A DNA stretch of 45,575 bases from positions 1-45,575 of IMG/VR virus record IMGVR_UViG_3300050140_000059. One strand, written 5' to 3'. Each line of letters starts with the position of its first letter. The stretch's first letter is position 1. The translations under genes were made by a program, and so were the position numbers. The DNA is from a virus. This document shows positions 16,083 to 24,159 of this stretch, piece by piece. The notes beneath the pieces were generated by a model. It was not told the origin of the DNA. It did no database searches and saw only the letters and a list, made by a program, of their open reading frames with translations.

Positions 16083-16998
16083 TTTCTTTCAACATCTCAA
16101 CTGTACGTTTTAACCCAGTCTCCAAGTCTACTTTAGATTCCCAATTTAGCAACGTCTTTGCTTTGCTGCCGTCTCCAATCAAACATTGAATATCCAGCGG
16201 TCGTGTTGGGATTGTGTTCCAAACAATTTTTCCCTGATAATTCAGTAACTCTCCAATTTTACAAACTAAATCTGCAATAGAAACTCCGATTCCAGTGCAA
16301 AAATTGAATGTTTCGCCAACCGCTTCTTTCCTACCTAAAACGCTCAGGTAAGCTGACACATGGTCATCCATAAACATCAAGTCACGCACAGGCTCAGGAT
16401 CACCCAAATAAATGGTGTCTTTACTGAGCATCTGCGTAATTATCCGTTCAACAATGAAATGCGCATCCCTTGCTCGCCCGTACGTGTTGAAGCATCGCAT
16501 AACAGTTATGGGAAAACCGTAAGCCTCAAACATATAATGCAAGTATTTGTCGGCGGCTACTTTCGAAACTGCATATGGACTATTAGGATATAGTTCAGCC
16601 GTTTCCTTTATAGGAAATTCCTTTTGGTTTCCGTAAGTCTCGCTGGTTGAGGCGAAAATGAACTGTTGAAAGTTCGTATTCTCACGCATGCAACACTCAG
16701 CTAAATTAGCGGTTGCCACAAAGTTAGTTTCAAGATACTCCATTGGATTCGAATACGAAAATGCAACAGGACTCAAAGCCGCAAGATGAAAGACAACTTC
16801 AGGTTTAAGCAATCTCACTATTTGCTGAATTGCAAAATGGTCATTTAAGTTTGCAAACGCTGTTTTAAAGTTAGCGTCATATGGCGCTCGCCCTGTAACA
16901 TATCTTTGCAGAGCCGTTACATCGTGCCCTTGCTTTTGCAGTTCAGAAGCCACTTTTCCACCGATGAATCCTGAAACTCCCGTACAAAGAATTCGCAT
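16072..16998 (-). CDS. NAD-dependent epimerase/dehydratase (extended SDR)
   Basis: A 308-residue enzyme. TGVSGFIGGKVASEL at residues 6-20 is the NAD(P)-binding Gly motif, S117-S119 is the active-site Ser/Thr region, and Y142-K146 (YAVSK) is the catalytic pair. It resembles GDP-mannose 4,6-dehydratase and UDP-glucose 4-epimerase relatives acting on nucleotide sugars. GGAG lies 9 nt before the ATG and its end overlaps the giant repeat gene by 11 nt, tying sugar making to the adhesin. Substrate cannot be told from sequence. Confidence 0.88.
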   Translation of the reverse strand: MRILCTGVSGFIGGKVASELQKQGHDVTALQRYVTGRAPYDANFKTAFANLNDHFAIQQIVRLLKPEVVFHLAALSPVAFSYSNPMEYLETNFVATANLAECCMRENTNFQQFIFASTSETYGNQKEFPIKETAELYPNSPYAVSKVAADKYLHYMFEAYGFPITVMRCFNTYGRARDAHFIVERIITQMLSKDTIYLGDPEPVRDLMFMDDHVSAYLSVLGRKEAVGETFNFCTGIGVSIADLVCKIGELLNYQGKIVWNTIPTRPLDIQCLIGDGSKAKTLLNWESKVDLETGLKRTVEMLKENVK

Positions 16999-17020
16999 TT
17001 ACATAAACTCCAAAGTTTCT

Positions 17021-17212
17021 CTAAAATATTTTACCAAATAGTCTCGTTATGGGTATTGTTCCATATTCTCCATCAGAGAAATAGAACTGCTTGCCATCAG
17101 CAAACTTAAGCACCAGAAACTGTGCGCCACTGGTAACTATGGTTGACACAACAGCATGATTATCCAGTTTTAATTGCTCAATGAATTCTTTTTGTAATTC
17201 TTCTTGATTCAT
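17021..17212 (-). CDS. 63-residue protein in the sugar cassette
   Basis: A small soluble protein with an acidic helical N-terminus (NQEELQKEFIEQLKLD) and a beta C-terminus (FLVLKFADGKQFYFSDGEYG). No cysteine or membrane segment. The family is not recognised. It is embedded between a methyltransferase and the SDR enzyme and is probably co-translated. Confidence 0.6.
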   Translation of the reverse strand: MNQEELQKEFIEQLKLDNHAVVSTIVTSGAQFLVLKFADGKQFYFSDGEYGTIPITRLFGKIF

Positions 17213-17242
17213 CTATAGTTAGTCACTCCAAAGTTACATTAA

Positions 17243-17722
17243 TTATTTTTTGATTGCGATAACGTGCAAGCCAAAGCCGTGACACGTAGACTTCACACTC
17301 GCAACAGTAAAGCCAATATCCGTGAGAATCCGCGTTAAACTCTCTGCACTGTAAGCCCATCGAATAAGGTTCTCTTCGTAATTGGTAGTACCCTCTCCAC
17401 TGCTTCCATACATCCACCTGAGGCATTCTTCATTATCTGAGTGTGACAAGATGCCTGCGAGAAACCGTAGGTTAGGCGTATGAATCCACAACGCGCCATT
17501 CGGCTTTAACCAACCGTAACATTTCCGTAGAACTTGTCTTGCCTCAACATATTTGATGTGTGCGAGAACGTCAGAGCATAAGATTTCACTGAAACTTTCA
17601 GGCGGAAACTCGACGGTGCGGATATCAGCAACTATGTCCGCGCCAACATTCAGGCGAACGTCCACATTAACGCAATCGGGTAAATAACTTTTCCCAGAAC
17701 CCAGATTGAGTCGGTCTTTCAT
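17243..17722 (-). CDS. SAM-dependent methyltransferase (short class I)
   Basis: A 159-residue protein with RLNLGSGKSYLPDCVNVDV at the N-terminus: LNLGSG is motif I and the Asp after it binds SAM ribose. EILCSDVLAHI is the central acidic strand and LKPNGALWIHTPN is the strand/turn typical of methyltransferase type-11 proteins from glycan clusters. The start overlaps the upstream stop as ATGA. It probably methylates a sugar or glycan of the virion. Substrate is not visible. Confidence 0.8.
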   Translation of the reverse strand: MKDRLNLGSGKSYLPDCVNVDVRLNVGADIVADIRTVEFPPESFSEILCSDVLAHIKYVEARQVLRKCYGWLKPNGALWIHTPNLRFLAGILSHSDNEECLRWMYGSSGEGTTNYEENLIRWAYSAESLTRILTDIGFTVASVKSTCHGFGLHVIAIKK

Positions 17723-18183
17723 TTCTTCAGCACTACTGTTTCATTGGTGTTTTCTATAACTTTGAAAAGTGTGATTGCTTCACGGTAATTTTCGCGTTCT
17801 GAATCATGCAGAATCACAACGCCGTTTTCACTTAACATTTTAAGTGCTGTGCGTAAGCATTCTGGGCGCTGGTCATCTTTGCCATCTACAAACACTAGGT
17901 CAAAGGTGCCGCCGAATGCTAACGGATAACTGGAATAGCCATCTTTAATTGGAACATGGTAAATGTGAACTTTCGCAGTGCCTGCGCCTAAGCCTTTCCA
18001 CTCGTCAAAGTAAACCTGAGAATCCTCAATACTTAACACTTCAGCATCGGGGCACAACTGCAGTATAATCCTTGTTGATTCACCTGGACCCCACTCCAGA
18101 ATGCGCTTCGGATTCAATGTTCGCAGATAACGCGCCAACGTTGGAATGTAACTGTAAAACGTGGGAATATAATTGATCGCCAT
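17719..18183 (-). CDS. Class I SAM-dependent methyltransferase
   Basis: A 154-residue protein with ILEWGPGESTRIILQ as motif I, SIEDSQVYFDEW holding the SAM-binding acidic residue, FDLVFVDGKDDQRPECL as motif IV and NGVVILHDSERE following. This is the family 24-like small methyltransferase of glycan clusters. The ATG at 18183 has GGGAGAG upstream and is preferred over an in-frame TTG. It is coupled by ATGA to the next methyltransferase, so the two may work in sequence. Confidence 0.8.
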   Translation of the reverse strand: MAINYIPTFYSYIPTLARYLRTLNPKRILEWGPGESTRIILQLCPDAEVLSIEDSQVYFDEWKGLGAGTAKVHIYHVPIKDGYSSYPLAFGGTFDLVFVDGKDDQRPECLRTALKMLSENGVVILHDSERENYREAITLFKVIENTNETVVLKK

Positions 18184-18185
18184 TA

Positions 18186-18419
18186 TTATCTCTCCCAAAC
18201 GGTTCTGCCATTTTCATCAACATCAAGCCATCCTCTGCCGTACCAATAATGCTTTTTACCACAACTACATCGATAGTCAGAACCAAACTCCGTCCAATGA
18301 TAACATTTTCCGCAGTTAGGACAAATCATACTAAAATAGTGGTCAGCATCATTTATTCCACAAGCAGGGCATTTTCGCCCTCCACTTAATTGCCAAATTA
18401 TTGCTATCTCATTATCCAT
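18186..18419 (-). CDS. Zinc-ribbon protein in the sugar cassette
   Basis: A 77-residue protein with three Cys pairs: CPAC at 17-20, CPNCGKC at 33-39 and CSC at 51-53. These suggest one or two zinc sites, followed by an aromatic basic segment (KKHYWYGRGWLD). The ATG directly follows the aminotransferase stop. Function is unknown. It is one of about twenty CxxC microproteins in the window. Confidence 0.7.
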   Translation of the reverse strand: MDNEIAIIWQLSGGRKCPACGINDADHYFSMICPNCGKCYHWTEFGSDYRCSCGKKHYWYGRGWLDVDENGRTVWER

Positions 18420-19553
18420 TTAGTTTTGCCTCGCGTGCTTATGGATGCATTTGCAAACATACTCGATTTCCCCCAGCTTCAAGTTGGACCCGCTTGGCAA
18501 GTTTAATCCGCGTCGGCTGATGTCGTCTGCAACAGGAAACTTTTGACCATTAGCATATTTCTTGTACGGCGGTTGTTTATGCACGGGTACAAAGAAGGTG
18601 CGTGTTTCAACGCCGTCTTTAGCCAATGCCTCGATTAGTTCGTCGCGTGCCATGCCATAGGAATCGTTGATGAGGATGCTGTACATCCAGTAAACGTTTT
18701 TGTAGCCTTCGCGTTCCACGGGCAAAGATATTTTGCCGCCACTTGCCAAATCTGCTAACAGTTCATTGTAGAATTGCGCGTTGCCTCTTTTGCATTCAAC
18801 GAAGTCGTCAAGTTTATTCAGTTGTGATATGCCGAGTGCTGCTTGCATGCCACTCATACAAACCGTTGATCCGATGGCTTCATGCACGAAATGGTTTAAG
18901 CCCTGACCGAAAGCGTTTGCTTTAAGCCACTGCGCCCGACGCGCCAACTCCTTGTCATCTGTAACTATCATTCCGCCTTCGCCAGTAGTCATATTCTTAT
19001 TGGCGAAGAAACTGTAGCAAGCTGCCTCACTTCGTCTTCCAGCTTTTTCACCGAGTAACTCTGCGCCATGAACCTCAGCCGCGTCTTCTACTAAATAAAT
19101 TTCTCTACCGTCGTCTTTCAAGTCGTCAATATTGTTATTTATGTTTTGGAGGTCACACATGTGTCCGTAAATGTGAACGGGTAAAACTACTTTTGTTTTC
19201 GCCGTAACCTTATCCATGAAGTTAACAGGATTCATACACCATGTGTCTGGTTCGCAGTCAACCAACACGGGTTTTGCGCCGACATGCGAGACTGCATTAG
19301 GCGTCGCTATCATGGTGAATGTGGGGATGATTACTTCGTCGCCTTTGCCAACGCCTAAACTCTGCAGAGTTAAGTCAAGCGCTGTGCTGCAACTGCATGT
19401 TGAAACGCCATATTTGCAACCGCAATAAGCCGCGAATTTGCGTTCAAACTCCGCTACTACAGGCGCGTATCTACTAACCCAGCCAGACCGAACACACTTC
19501 GCGACGGCTTCAACGTCTAAGTCATCGATATTTGTGCTACAGACAGGTATCAT
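18420..19553 (-). CDS. DegT/DnrJ/EryC1/StrS sugar aminotransferase
   Basis: A 377-residue PLP enzyme. VEDAAEVHG holds the Asp that binds the PLP nitrogen (D157) and FFANKNMTTGEGG holds the Schiff-base lysine (K186). HVEWR-like substrate elements are present as FVPVHKQPPYKK. Such enzymes move an amino group from glutamate to a 3- or 4-keto nucleotide sugar. The ATG at 19553 overlaps the upstream stop (ATGA) with GGAG 9 nt before it. It is therefore preferred over the in-frame start 39 nt upstream. Confidence 0.93.
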   Translation of the reverse strand: MIPVCSTNIDDLDVEAVAKCVRSGWVSRYAPVVAEFERKFAAYCGCKYGVSTCSCSTALDLTLQSLGVGKGDEVIIPTFTMIATPNAVSHVGAKPVLVDCEPDTWCMNPVNFMDKVTAKTKVVLPVHIYGHMCDLQNINNNIDDLKDDGREIYLVEDAAEVHGAELLGEKAGRRSEAACYSFFANKNMTTGEGGMIVTDDKELARRAQWLKANAFGQGLNHFVHEAIGSTVCMSGMQAALGISQLNKLDDFVECKRGNAQFYNELLADLASGGKISLPVEREGYKNVYWMYSILINDSYGMARDELIEALAKDGVETRTFFVPVHKQPPYKKYANGQKFPVADDISRRGLNLPSGSNLKLGEIEYVCKCIHKHARQN

Positions 19554-21133
19554 GCGAGAGTCTCCTTTTCGCTTAGTCGGTAGGTGTCGCACTCGTAGTT
19601 TTTGCCACCGCGTGGACCCCGCGTAAACACCATGATTTCGCTGTTACGCAAAGCCTTCAAAGCATGCCGCTCATTAGGCCCTGTAAATATAAGGTCGCCT
19701 GGCACAGCGATTTGTTTCTTAACGGGTTCCCACGGGTAACGTCTGTAAACTTCTATTTCGCCTTTTAAGATGTAGTCGTAGTGTATGCTTTTTTTGTGGT
19801 AGTGGTTTCCTCGGACTGCTCCTTTCTTGAATGTTATGTGATTAATGTGTTCAATTTGCTCGTCAGTTAAAACGTCGGTGATTACTCCACGCTTATCTTT
19901 GACTTCTGTGACTTCGTTGACGACGTGGAATTCTGGAACTGGAATGATGAAGCCGCCCTTGTAGCCGCGTCTACGCCACTTCGCCATTATAGTGTCTGCG
20001 AAGTTCCATGACAATATTAAAGCGTAATCGGGCAAGTCAGTAGCTACGGTGGATTCATGCATTATGGGGATGTGTGTGCCTGGCGTGTAGGTGCCGATTT
20101 TAAGCGGGTTCAACTCAGCAATGTAATCAAGTGTTTCTGTGCCAACTCCGCAGAAATTCAGTAGTGTAGATGCTTTCATGGGTGCGCCGACGCCGACAAT
20201 GCGTTTGCCCTTGTCCTTTAATTTCTTGAGGTAACTGACGAGTTTCTCCGCGTTTTGTCTTGTTTGGTTAGCGAATTCAATGTATGTTTCAAGTTTCCCA
20301 TATTTTTCTTCAGATTCTAAAATGCTGTTTAAGTTGAATGTTGACGAATTTTTGATGGTTGATGCGTATATGAGGATTGAGCCGCCGTAGACATCGTTGA
20401 CTGTTGCGTCATAAATGTATAAGTCATGCAGTTCAAACAAGTGTTTTAGCGTGGTTAACGTGTAATAGCGCAGGTGCTCATGGTAAATCGTGTCGTACTC
20501 AAGCTTCTCAATCAACGCGGGCAAATAGTGACTTTGACTAATAAAGACGGAATCATCCTGCATCAAACCTCGCACATCTTCAAGGAATGCGTGAATATCA
20601 TCTACATGTGCTAATACGTTCATGGCAGAAATAACTTTTAAAGAATCATGCATGAACAGATTCATCTTAGTGTGTGCAAGTTGAAAGCCATTAAAGAATC
20701 TCTCAATTACAGAAATACCTTTACTACGGCATACTTGCGCTGGAAACGGTGTTGGTTCAATACCTAACACGGCGATACCCTTATTTTTAAAACCTTCAAG
20801 GAAAGTGCCGTCATTGCATCCGATGTCTATAACTAAATCTTTTTCGCCAAGGCCTAAACTGTTAATTATTTTTGATGCGAGATTCTGAAAGTATTCAATA
20901 AGTTCAGGCGATGAACCTGTTAGGTAATTGTAGTTTTTGTTGAAGACAGTTTCTTTCGGAACTGAGCCGTCAAGTTGCATTAAGAAGCATTTTGTGCAAA
21001 CATACACTTTCAAAGGGTAAACTGATTCTAGCTTTGTTAGTTGCTGGGTGGTTAAGACTGCGTTGCAGATTGGTTGGTTGCCTAAGTCGAGAATTTCTAC
21101 AAGTTCGGTTGCGCCGCAAAGTTGGCAATTCAC
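19550..21133 (-). CDS. Sugar C-methyltransferase fused to a cupin
   Basis: A 527-residue two-part enzyme. Residues 1-410 match the C-methyltransferase family of TylCIII/NovU. They have an N-terminal zinc site (CQLCG...CTKC), SAM motif VIDIGCNDGTFLEGF and a C-terminal half with RIVGVGAPMKASTLLNF. Residues 430-527 are a cupin (RGNHYHKKSIHYDYILKGEI ... GDLIFTGPNERHAL) as in dTDP-keto-sugar isomerases and epimerases. This would make a branched, C-methylated deoxysugar. It is coupled by ATGA on both sides. The fusion of both steps in one chain is unusual. Confidence 0.85.
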   Translation of the reverse strand: MNCQLCGATELVEILDLGNQPICNAVLTTQQLTKLESVYPLKVYVCTKCFLMQLDGSVPKETVFNKNYNYLTGSSPELIEYFQNLASKIINSLGLGEKDLVIDIGCNDGTFLEGFKNKGIAVLGIEPTPFPAQVCRSKGISVIERFFNGFQLAHTKMNLFMHDSLKVISAMNVLAHVDDIHAFLEDVRGLMQDDSVFISQSHYLPALIEKLEYDTIYHEHLRYYTLTTLKHLFELHDLYIYDATVNDVYGGSILIYASTIKNSSTFNLNSILESEEKYGKLETYIEFANQTRQNAEKLVSYLKKLKDKGKRIVGVGAPMKASTLLNFCGVGTETLDYIAELNPLKIGTYTPGTHIPIMHESTVATDLPDYALILSWNFADTIMAKWRRRGYKGGFIIPVPEFHVVNEVTEVKDKRGVITDVLTDEQIEHINHITFKKGAVRGNHYHKKSIHYDYILKGEIEVYRRYPWEPVKKQIAVPGDLIFTGPNERHALKALRNSEIMVFTRGPRGGKNYECDTYRLSEKETLA

Positions 21134-21351
21134 GGTTGCTCACCGTGCCATCTTATAATCCATTTTCGCATTTCTTGGACGTCGTCATCGTCGTAATATT
21201 CTATAATAGTCATTTGCCGTGGGATTTCTTTTTTTGCCTCATCCAAAATCTGACAAAACTCAGCAATTTTTCCGGCAGAAACATGAAATTCTAAGCTGTC
21301 TACCCATTTGCCGAAAGCGTTTCGCAGTTTATTTTTATTATCTTCGCTCAT
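21130..21351 (-). CDS. 73-residue helical protein in the sugar cassette
   Basis: A charged, probably all-helical protein (LRNAFGKWVDSLEF, IAEFCQILDEAKKEIP) with an acidic EYYDDDDVQE stretch. It overlaps its neighbours by ATGA at both ends. No family recognised; perhaps a partner of the methyltransferase-cupin or the glycosyltransferase. Confidence 0.6.
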   Translation of the reverse strand: MSEDNKNKLRNAFGKWVDSLEFHVSAGKIAEFCQILDEAKKEIPRQMTIIEYYDDDDVQEMRKWIIRWHGEQP

Positions 21352-23126
21352 TGAGGCATCACCTCGAATTTGAATTGTGGCTTAGTCTCAGTGATTTTAA
21401 TGCGTCTCTCGTTTCGCCATGGGTGACTATCCAGAATCACAGGCAAAGTACTGGTGTATTCTTCAAGCATAAACTCCGCGGGCAATACACCAGTAAACCA
21501 AAAGTCCGCTTCAACAGGAGTTGGGTTTCTGTCGCGTATACGTTCAAACAACAGTTTAGCTTTCATTTCATCCGGCTTTTTAGCGTTGCCAAAATGGTAA
21601 ACCGTCACGTCATCCAGAAGTTTCTGTTTATCTGTGTAGGCTGGGTCTCCGCCGAGCATCCTGTCAAAATGCACATAGTAGCCTAAGCCATTACGTGGTA
21701 ACGTGTGGAATGCATGGAAGTTTAAGCCGGGGATGCTGCGCCAAATCAGAAACGGATGCGGTAGTCCATACTGGTACCACGGGCTTGTCGGAATCAGTGA
21801 GTAAGCTATATGTTGGAAGTCATGGAAGAAATTAAGGAACCGTGCAGGTCTCGCGTAGACTGCTTCGCCATGCTGGTTTGCCAAGCAGAACTTGCGCATT
21901 GCATCTGCGCCGCTTTTGCTTAAAACTTCGTCTGCGTCAATGTAAAGCATCCATTTGCCCGTGCATAACTCTAAGAGTTTAGCTTGAATTTCCTCTTTGC
22001 TTGCCCATGCGCCACGAACAAGCTTAATCTTATGGTCTGGATCAGGGAACGCTTGTATCTTTGCCACGGTGTCGTCGGTGCTTTCGCCCTTGCTGTTTGC
22101 TCGATGCGCCGCTTGCCTGCAGGCGCCTTCAACAATGTCTATGCGATCCACAAACGGGTAGATGCTGCCTAAACAGTATTCTATGAAGTCTGCGTCGTTT
22201 AAAACTTTGATTGAAGCCGTAATTAATGGGCGACTATCGAGAAATTTTTGAACTTGAAGATAATTTGGATTAACCAAGATTTTTGCATAATCGCCAGCGT
22301 TGTCAACGACCACTTCAGCATGACGGAAGTCTTGCTCGTAATCCTCTATTGTTTGCTGGAGTCTTTGGGCGCCTATTACCTGTCCGGGTAATTTTTCGCC
22401 TTTGTCAGTTATGAAAGGTACTTGACTGTACGGGTGGTTAAGGGCTTGATGCATGATGCCGAAGCGTTCCAAGTCAATGTGCCAAACGCTACTTGCTGGG
22501 TCAACCCAAACCATAAAGCCCTTCTGCCGCAATGTCGCGCAGAACGGAATCGGCGGATAAGGATTACTATACACACCTGCTAACTCCACTTTACGCTTCG
22601 CCAGGTAGCAGGTGCTTACTGAATCCACAGTGAAGGGTTCAGTCTGGTTTAATCCAGGCGGATTGTAGGGGTGAAACATGCAGTCTGTTAAACGGTAAAT
22701 GTAGATGTCGAAGAAGGTTTTGTGTCTGCGTCCTTCAGTCCAAACCATCGATGCGATTAAGTCTTTGTCACGCGCCATCAACCGCGTAATCGTGTCGGGC
22801 GGTATGACGACCAGATCGCTGTCAATGTTAAAGTAATAGTCTTCGTCTCCTTCTTTCAAGAGGCGTTGCATGTCCTGTTTGACGCGGGCTAAACTGTGTC
22901 CGAAGCGTTCTTCAGGCGGTAAGTAAGGCTCTTTGTAAATTTCAATTTTATGCTTAGATGTTTCTTGCCAATACTTCAGATAAGCGTATGACTTATCAGT
23001 TGATTCGCCGTATAAAACTGCGATGCGGCTTATGTTTCCTTCTAAGTTCTCAACTTGCTGAATAAACCTAGGCAACCAGAGCTCGCCGTTTTTGACTTTG
23101 GTTCCGACTAAGACTTTATCTGTCAT
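21348..23126 (-). CDS. Two-domain glycosyltransferase (GT2-like)
   Basis: A 592-residue protein with two tandem GT-A-like domains. The first carries YYFNIDSDLVVIPPDT (DSD metal site near residue 100) and an MVWTEGRR region. The second begins near residue 300 (ITASIKVLNDADFIEYCLGS) and carries KWMLYIDADEVL (DAD near residue 390), then an aromatic-rich acceptor region. It likely transfers two sugars or makes a disaccharide on the virion glycan. The ATG at 23126 overlaps the upstream TAA as TAATG and has GGAAG 9 nt before it, so it is preferred over a TTG 15 nt upstream. Confidence 0.85.
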   Translation of the reverse strand: MTDKVLVGTKVKNGELWLPRFIQQVENLEGNISRIAVLYGESTDKSYAYLKYWQETSKHKIEIYKEPYLPPEERFGHSLARVKQDMQRLLKEGDEDYYFNIDSDLVVIPPDTITRLMARDKDLIASMVWTEGRRHKTFFDIYIYRLTDCMFHPYNPPGLNQTEPFTVDSVSTCYLAKRKVELAGVYSNPYPPIPFCATLRQKGFMVWVDPASSVWHIDLERFGIMHQALNHPYSQVPFITDKGEKLPGQVIGAQRLQQTIEDYEQDFRHAEVVVDNAGDYAKILVNPNYLQVQKFLDSRPLITASIKVLNDADFIEYCLGSIYPFVDRIDIVEGACRQAAHRANSKGESTDDTVAKIQAFPDPDHKIKLVRGAWASKEEIQAKLLELCTGKWMLYIDADEVLSKSGADAMRKFCLANQHGEAVYARPARFLNFFHDFQHIAYSLIPTSPWYQYGLPHPFLIWRSIPGLNFHAFHTLPRNGLGYYVHFDRMLGGDPAYTDKQKLLDDVTVYHFGNAKKPDEMKAKLLFERIRDRNPTPVEADFWFTGVLPAEFMLEEYTSTLPVILDSHPWRNERRIKITETKPQFKFEVMPQ

Positions 23127-23380
23127 TACTGTATCTTCCAAGTTGGTGCAGCAAATTCCTTAGTCATTGTATAACCGCATTCTTCGCATTGGAAAACGCT
23201 CTGAATGTAGGTTACAAAGTCGCTACCCGCGAAAACAACAGTATACTGTTGAGGTGCTTGTTGCTTTTCGACGTACTCCTTTAATGGAATATCCTTTGAT
23301 TCGCTTGAACCAATTTTTCTAACTTTCGAGAATTTTATTTTTGCGTTGCCACAATTTGGGCATATTGGGTTTTCTTTCAT
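23126..23380 (-). CDS. Zinc-ribbon protein
   Basis: An 84-residue protein with CPNCG at residues 7-11 and CEECGY at about 65-70. It resembles a split zinc ribbon with a 50-residue insert containing a beta segment (QYTVVFAGSDFVTYIQSVF). It overlaps the dehydrogenase by ATGA. The role in the sugar cassette is unknown. Confidence 0.7.
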   Translation of the reverse strand: MKENPICPNCGNAKIKFSKVRKIGSSESKDIPLKEYVEKQQAPQQYTVVFAGSDFVTYIQSVFQCEECGYTMTKEFAAPTWKIQ

Positions 23381-24159
23381 TTTTCTATTCCACGCTCCAT
23401 GATATTTTTTAGTAATGGGCTTTCATACCCGTTACTTTCCAAACTTTTAATTAATGCTAAGATGTCTTTTGGTAGGCAAGGGCTGTTCTTTTTAAGAGGG
23501 CCTAGACGCGGGTCAAGATGCGAATAGCCAATGCGTTTATCCAATGCTATGCCTTCGTACACGATGCCTGAGTATGCACCGTAAACCTTGCAGACCTTCG
23601 CGATTTCACAGGCAAACGCCACTTTAGCCGTTAAGAAAGCGTTAGATAGGTACTTGATGACTTCGGCTTCTGTTGGGGTGCAAAGGATTGTTTTGCAGTT
23701 CCACCGTTCATAAACCTTAGCTAAAGTCTCCATGTCCTTTACGTTGGATGCGCCTAACACGATTCTGTCAGGAACCATCATGTCTTCGTAAGCGCTGTTT
23801 TGCCTTAGAAACTCTGGGTTACAAGCAAACCGCCAAAAAGGATAAGCCCTCTGCAACTGCAAAGTGGTTGTGGGTGGAACGGTGCTTTTTAAAACAATCA
23901 ACGGTTTATTACCTGTGTTTGGGACACCCATTTTATCCAACACATTTTTAATGAAGCTTAAGTTTGCTGAACCGTCTGGAAGTGACGGTGTCGGTACACA
24001 TATGAATATTGCATCACAGTTATTCTTTAGGTTCTCAAGCGAACAATTCTTTTCAGGCGCAATATCTCTGACGTCGTTAACGTAGACTTCATGGTACTGC
24101 TTGAAAGCTTCAGCGCAGGCCTTGCCAACAACGCCATATCCCACAATTCCCAGTTTTAT
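23377..24159 (-). CDS. Short UDP-sugar dehydrogenase with ATA start
   Basis: A 260-residue member of the UDP-glucose/UDP-ManNAc dehydrogenase family. IKLGIVGYGVVGKA is the NAD-binding Rossmann start; CVPTP, LKSTVPP and CNPEFLRQ follow. K169 in KYLSNAFL and the catalytic C228 in NSPCLPKD are present. The protein stops soon after, so the usual C-terminal UDP-binding domain (family length about 430) is missing. A GTG at 24144 would remove the first beta strand. The ATA at 24159 overlaps the upstream TAA and lies 10 nt after GGAGG, so it is my preferred start. CTG at 24153 is the alternative. Confidence 0.8.
   Translation of the reverse strand: MKLGIVGYGVVGKACAEAFKQYHEVYVNDVRDIAPEKNCSLENLKNNCDAIFICVPTPSLPDGSANLSFIKNVLDKMGVPNTGNKPLIVLKSTVPPTTTLQLQRAYPFWRFACNPEFLRQNSAYEDMMVPDRIVLGASNVKDMETLAKVYERWNCKTILCTPTEAEVIKYLSNAFLTAKVAFACEIAKVCKVYGAYSGIVYEGIALDKRIGYSHLDPRLGPLKKNSPCLPKDILALIKSLESNGYESPLLKNIMERGIEK

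Noticed and set aside
17223-18286. 67- and 68-codon minus frames inside the methyltransferase genes
   Set aside because: They overlap genes with clear SAM motifs and have no motifs of their own.
21219-21686. 155-codon plus-strand frame
   Set aside because: It is antisense to the glycosyltransferase and the 73-residue gene, with no motifs.
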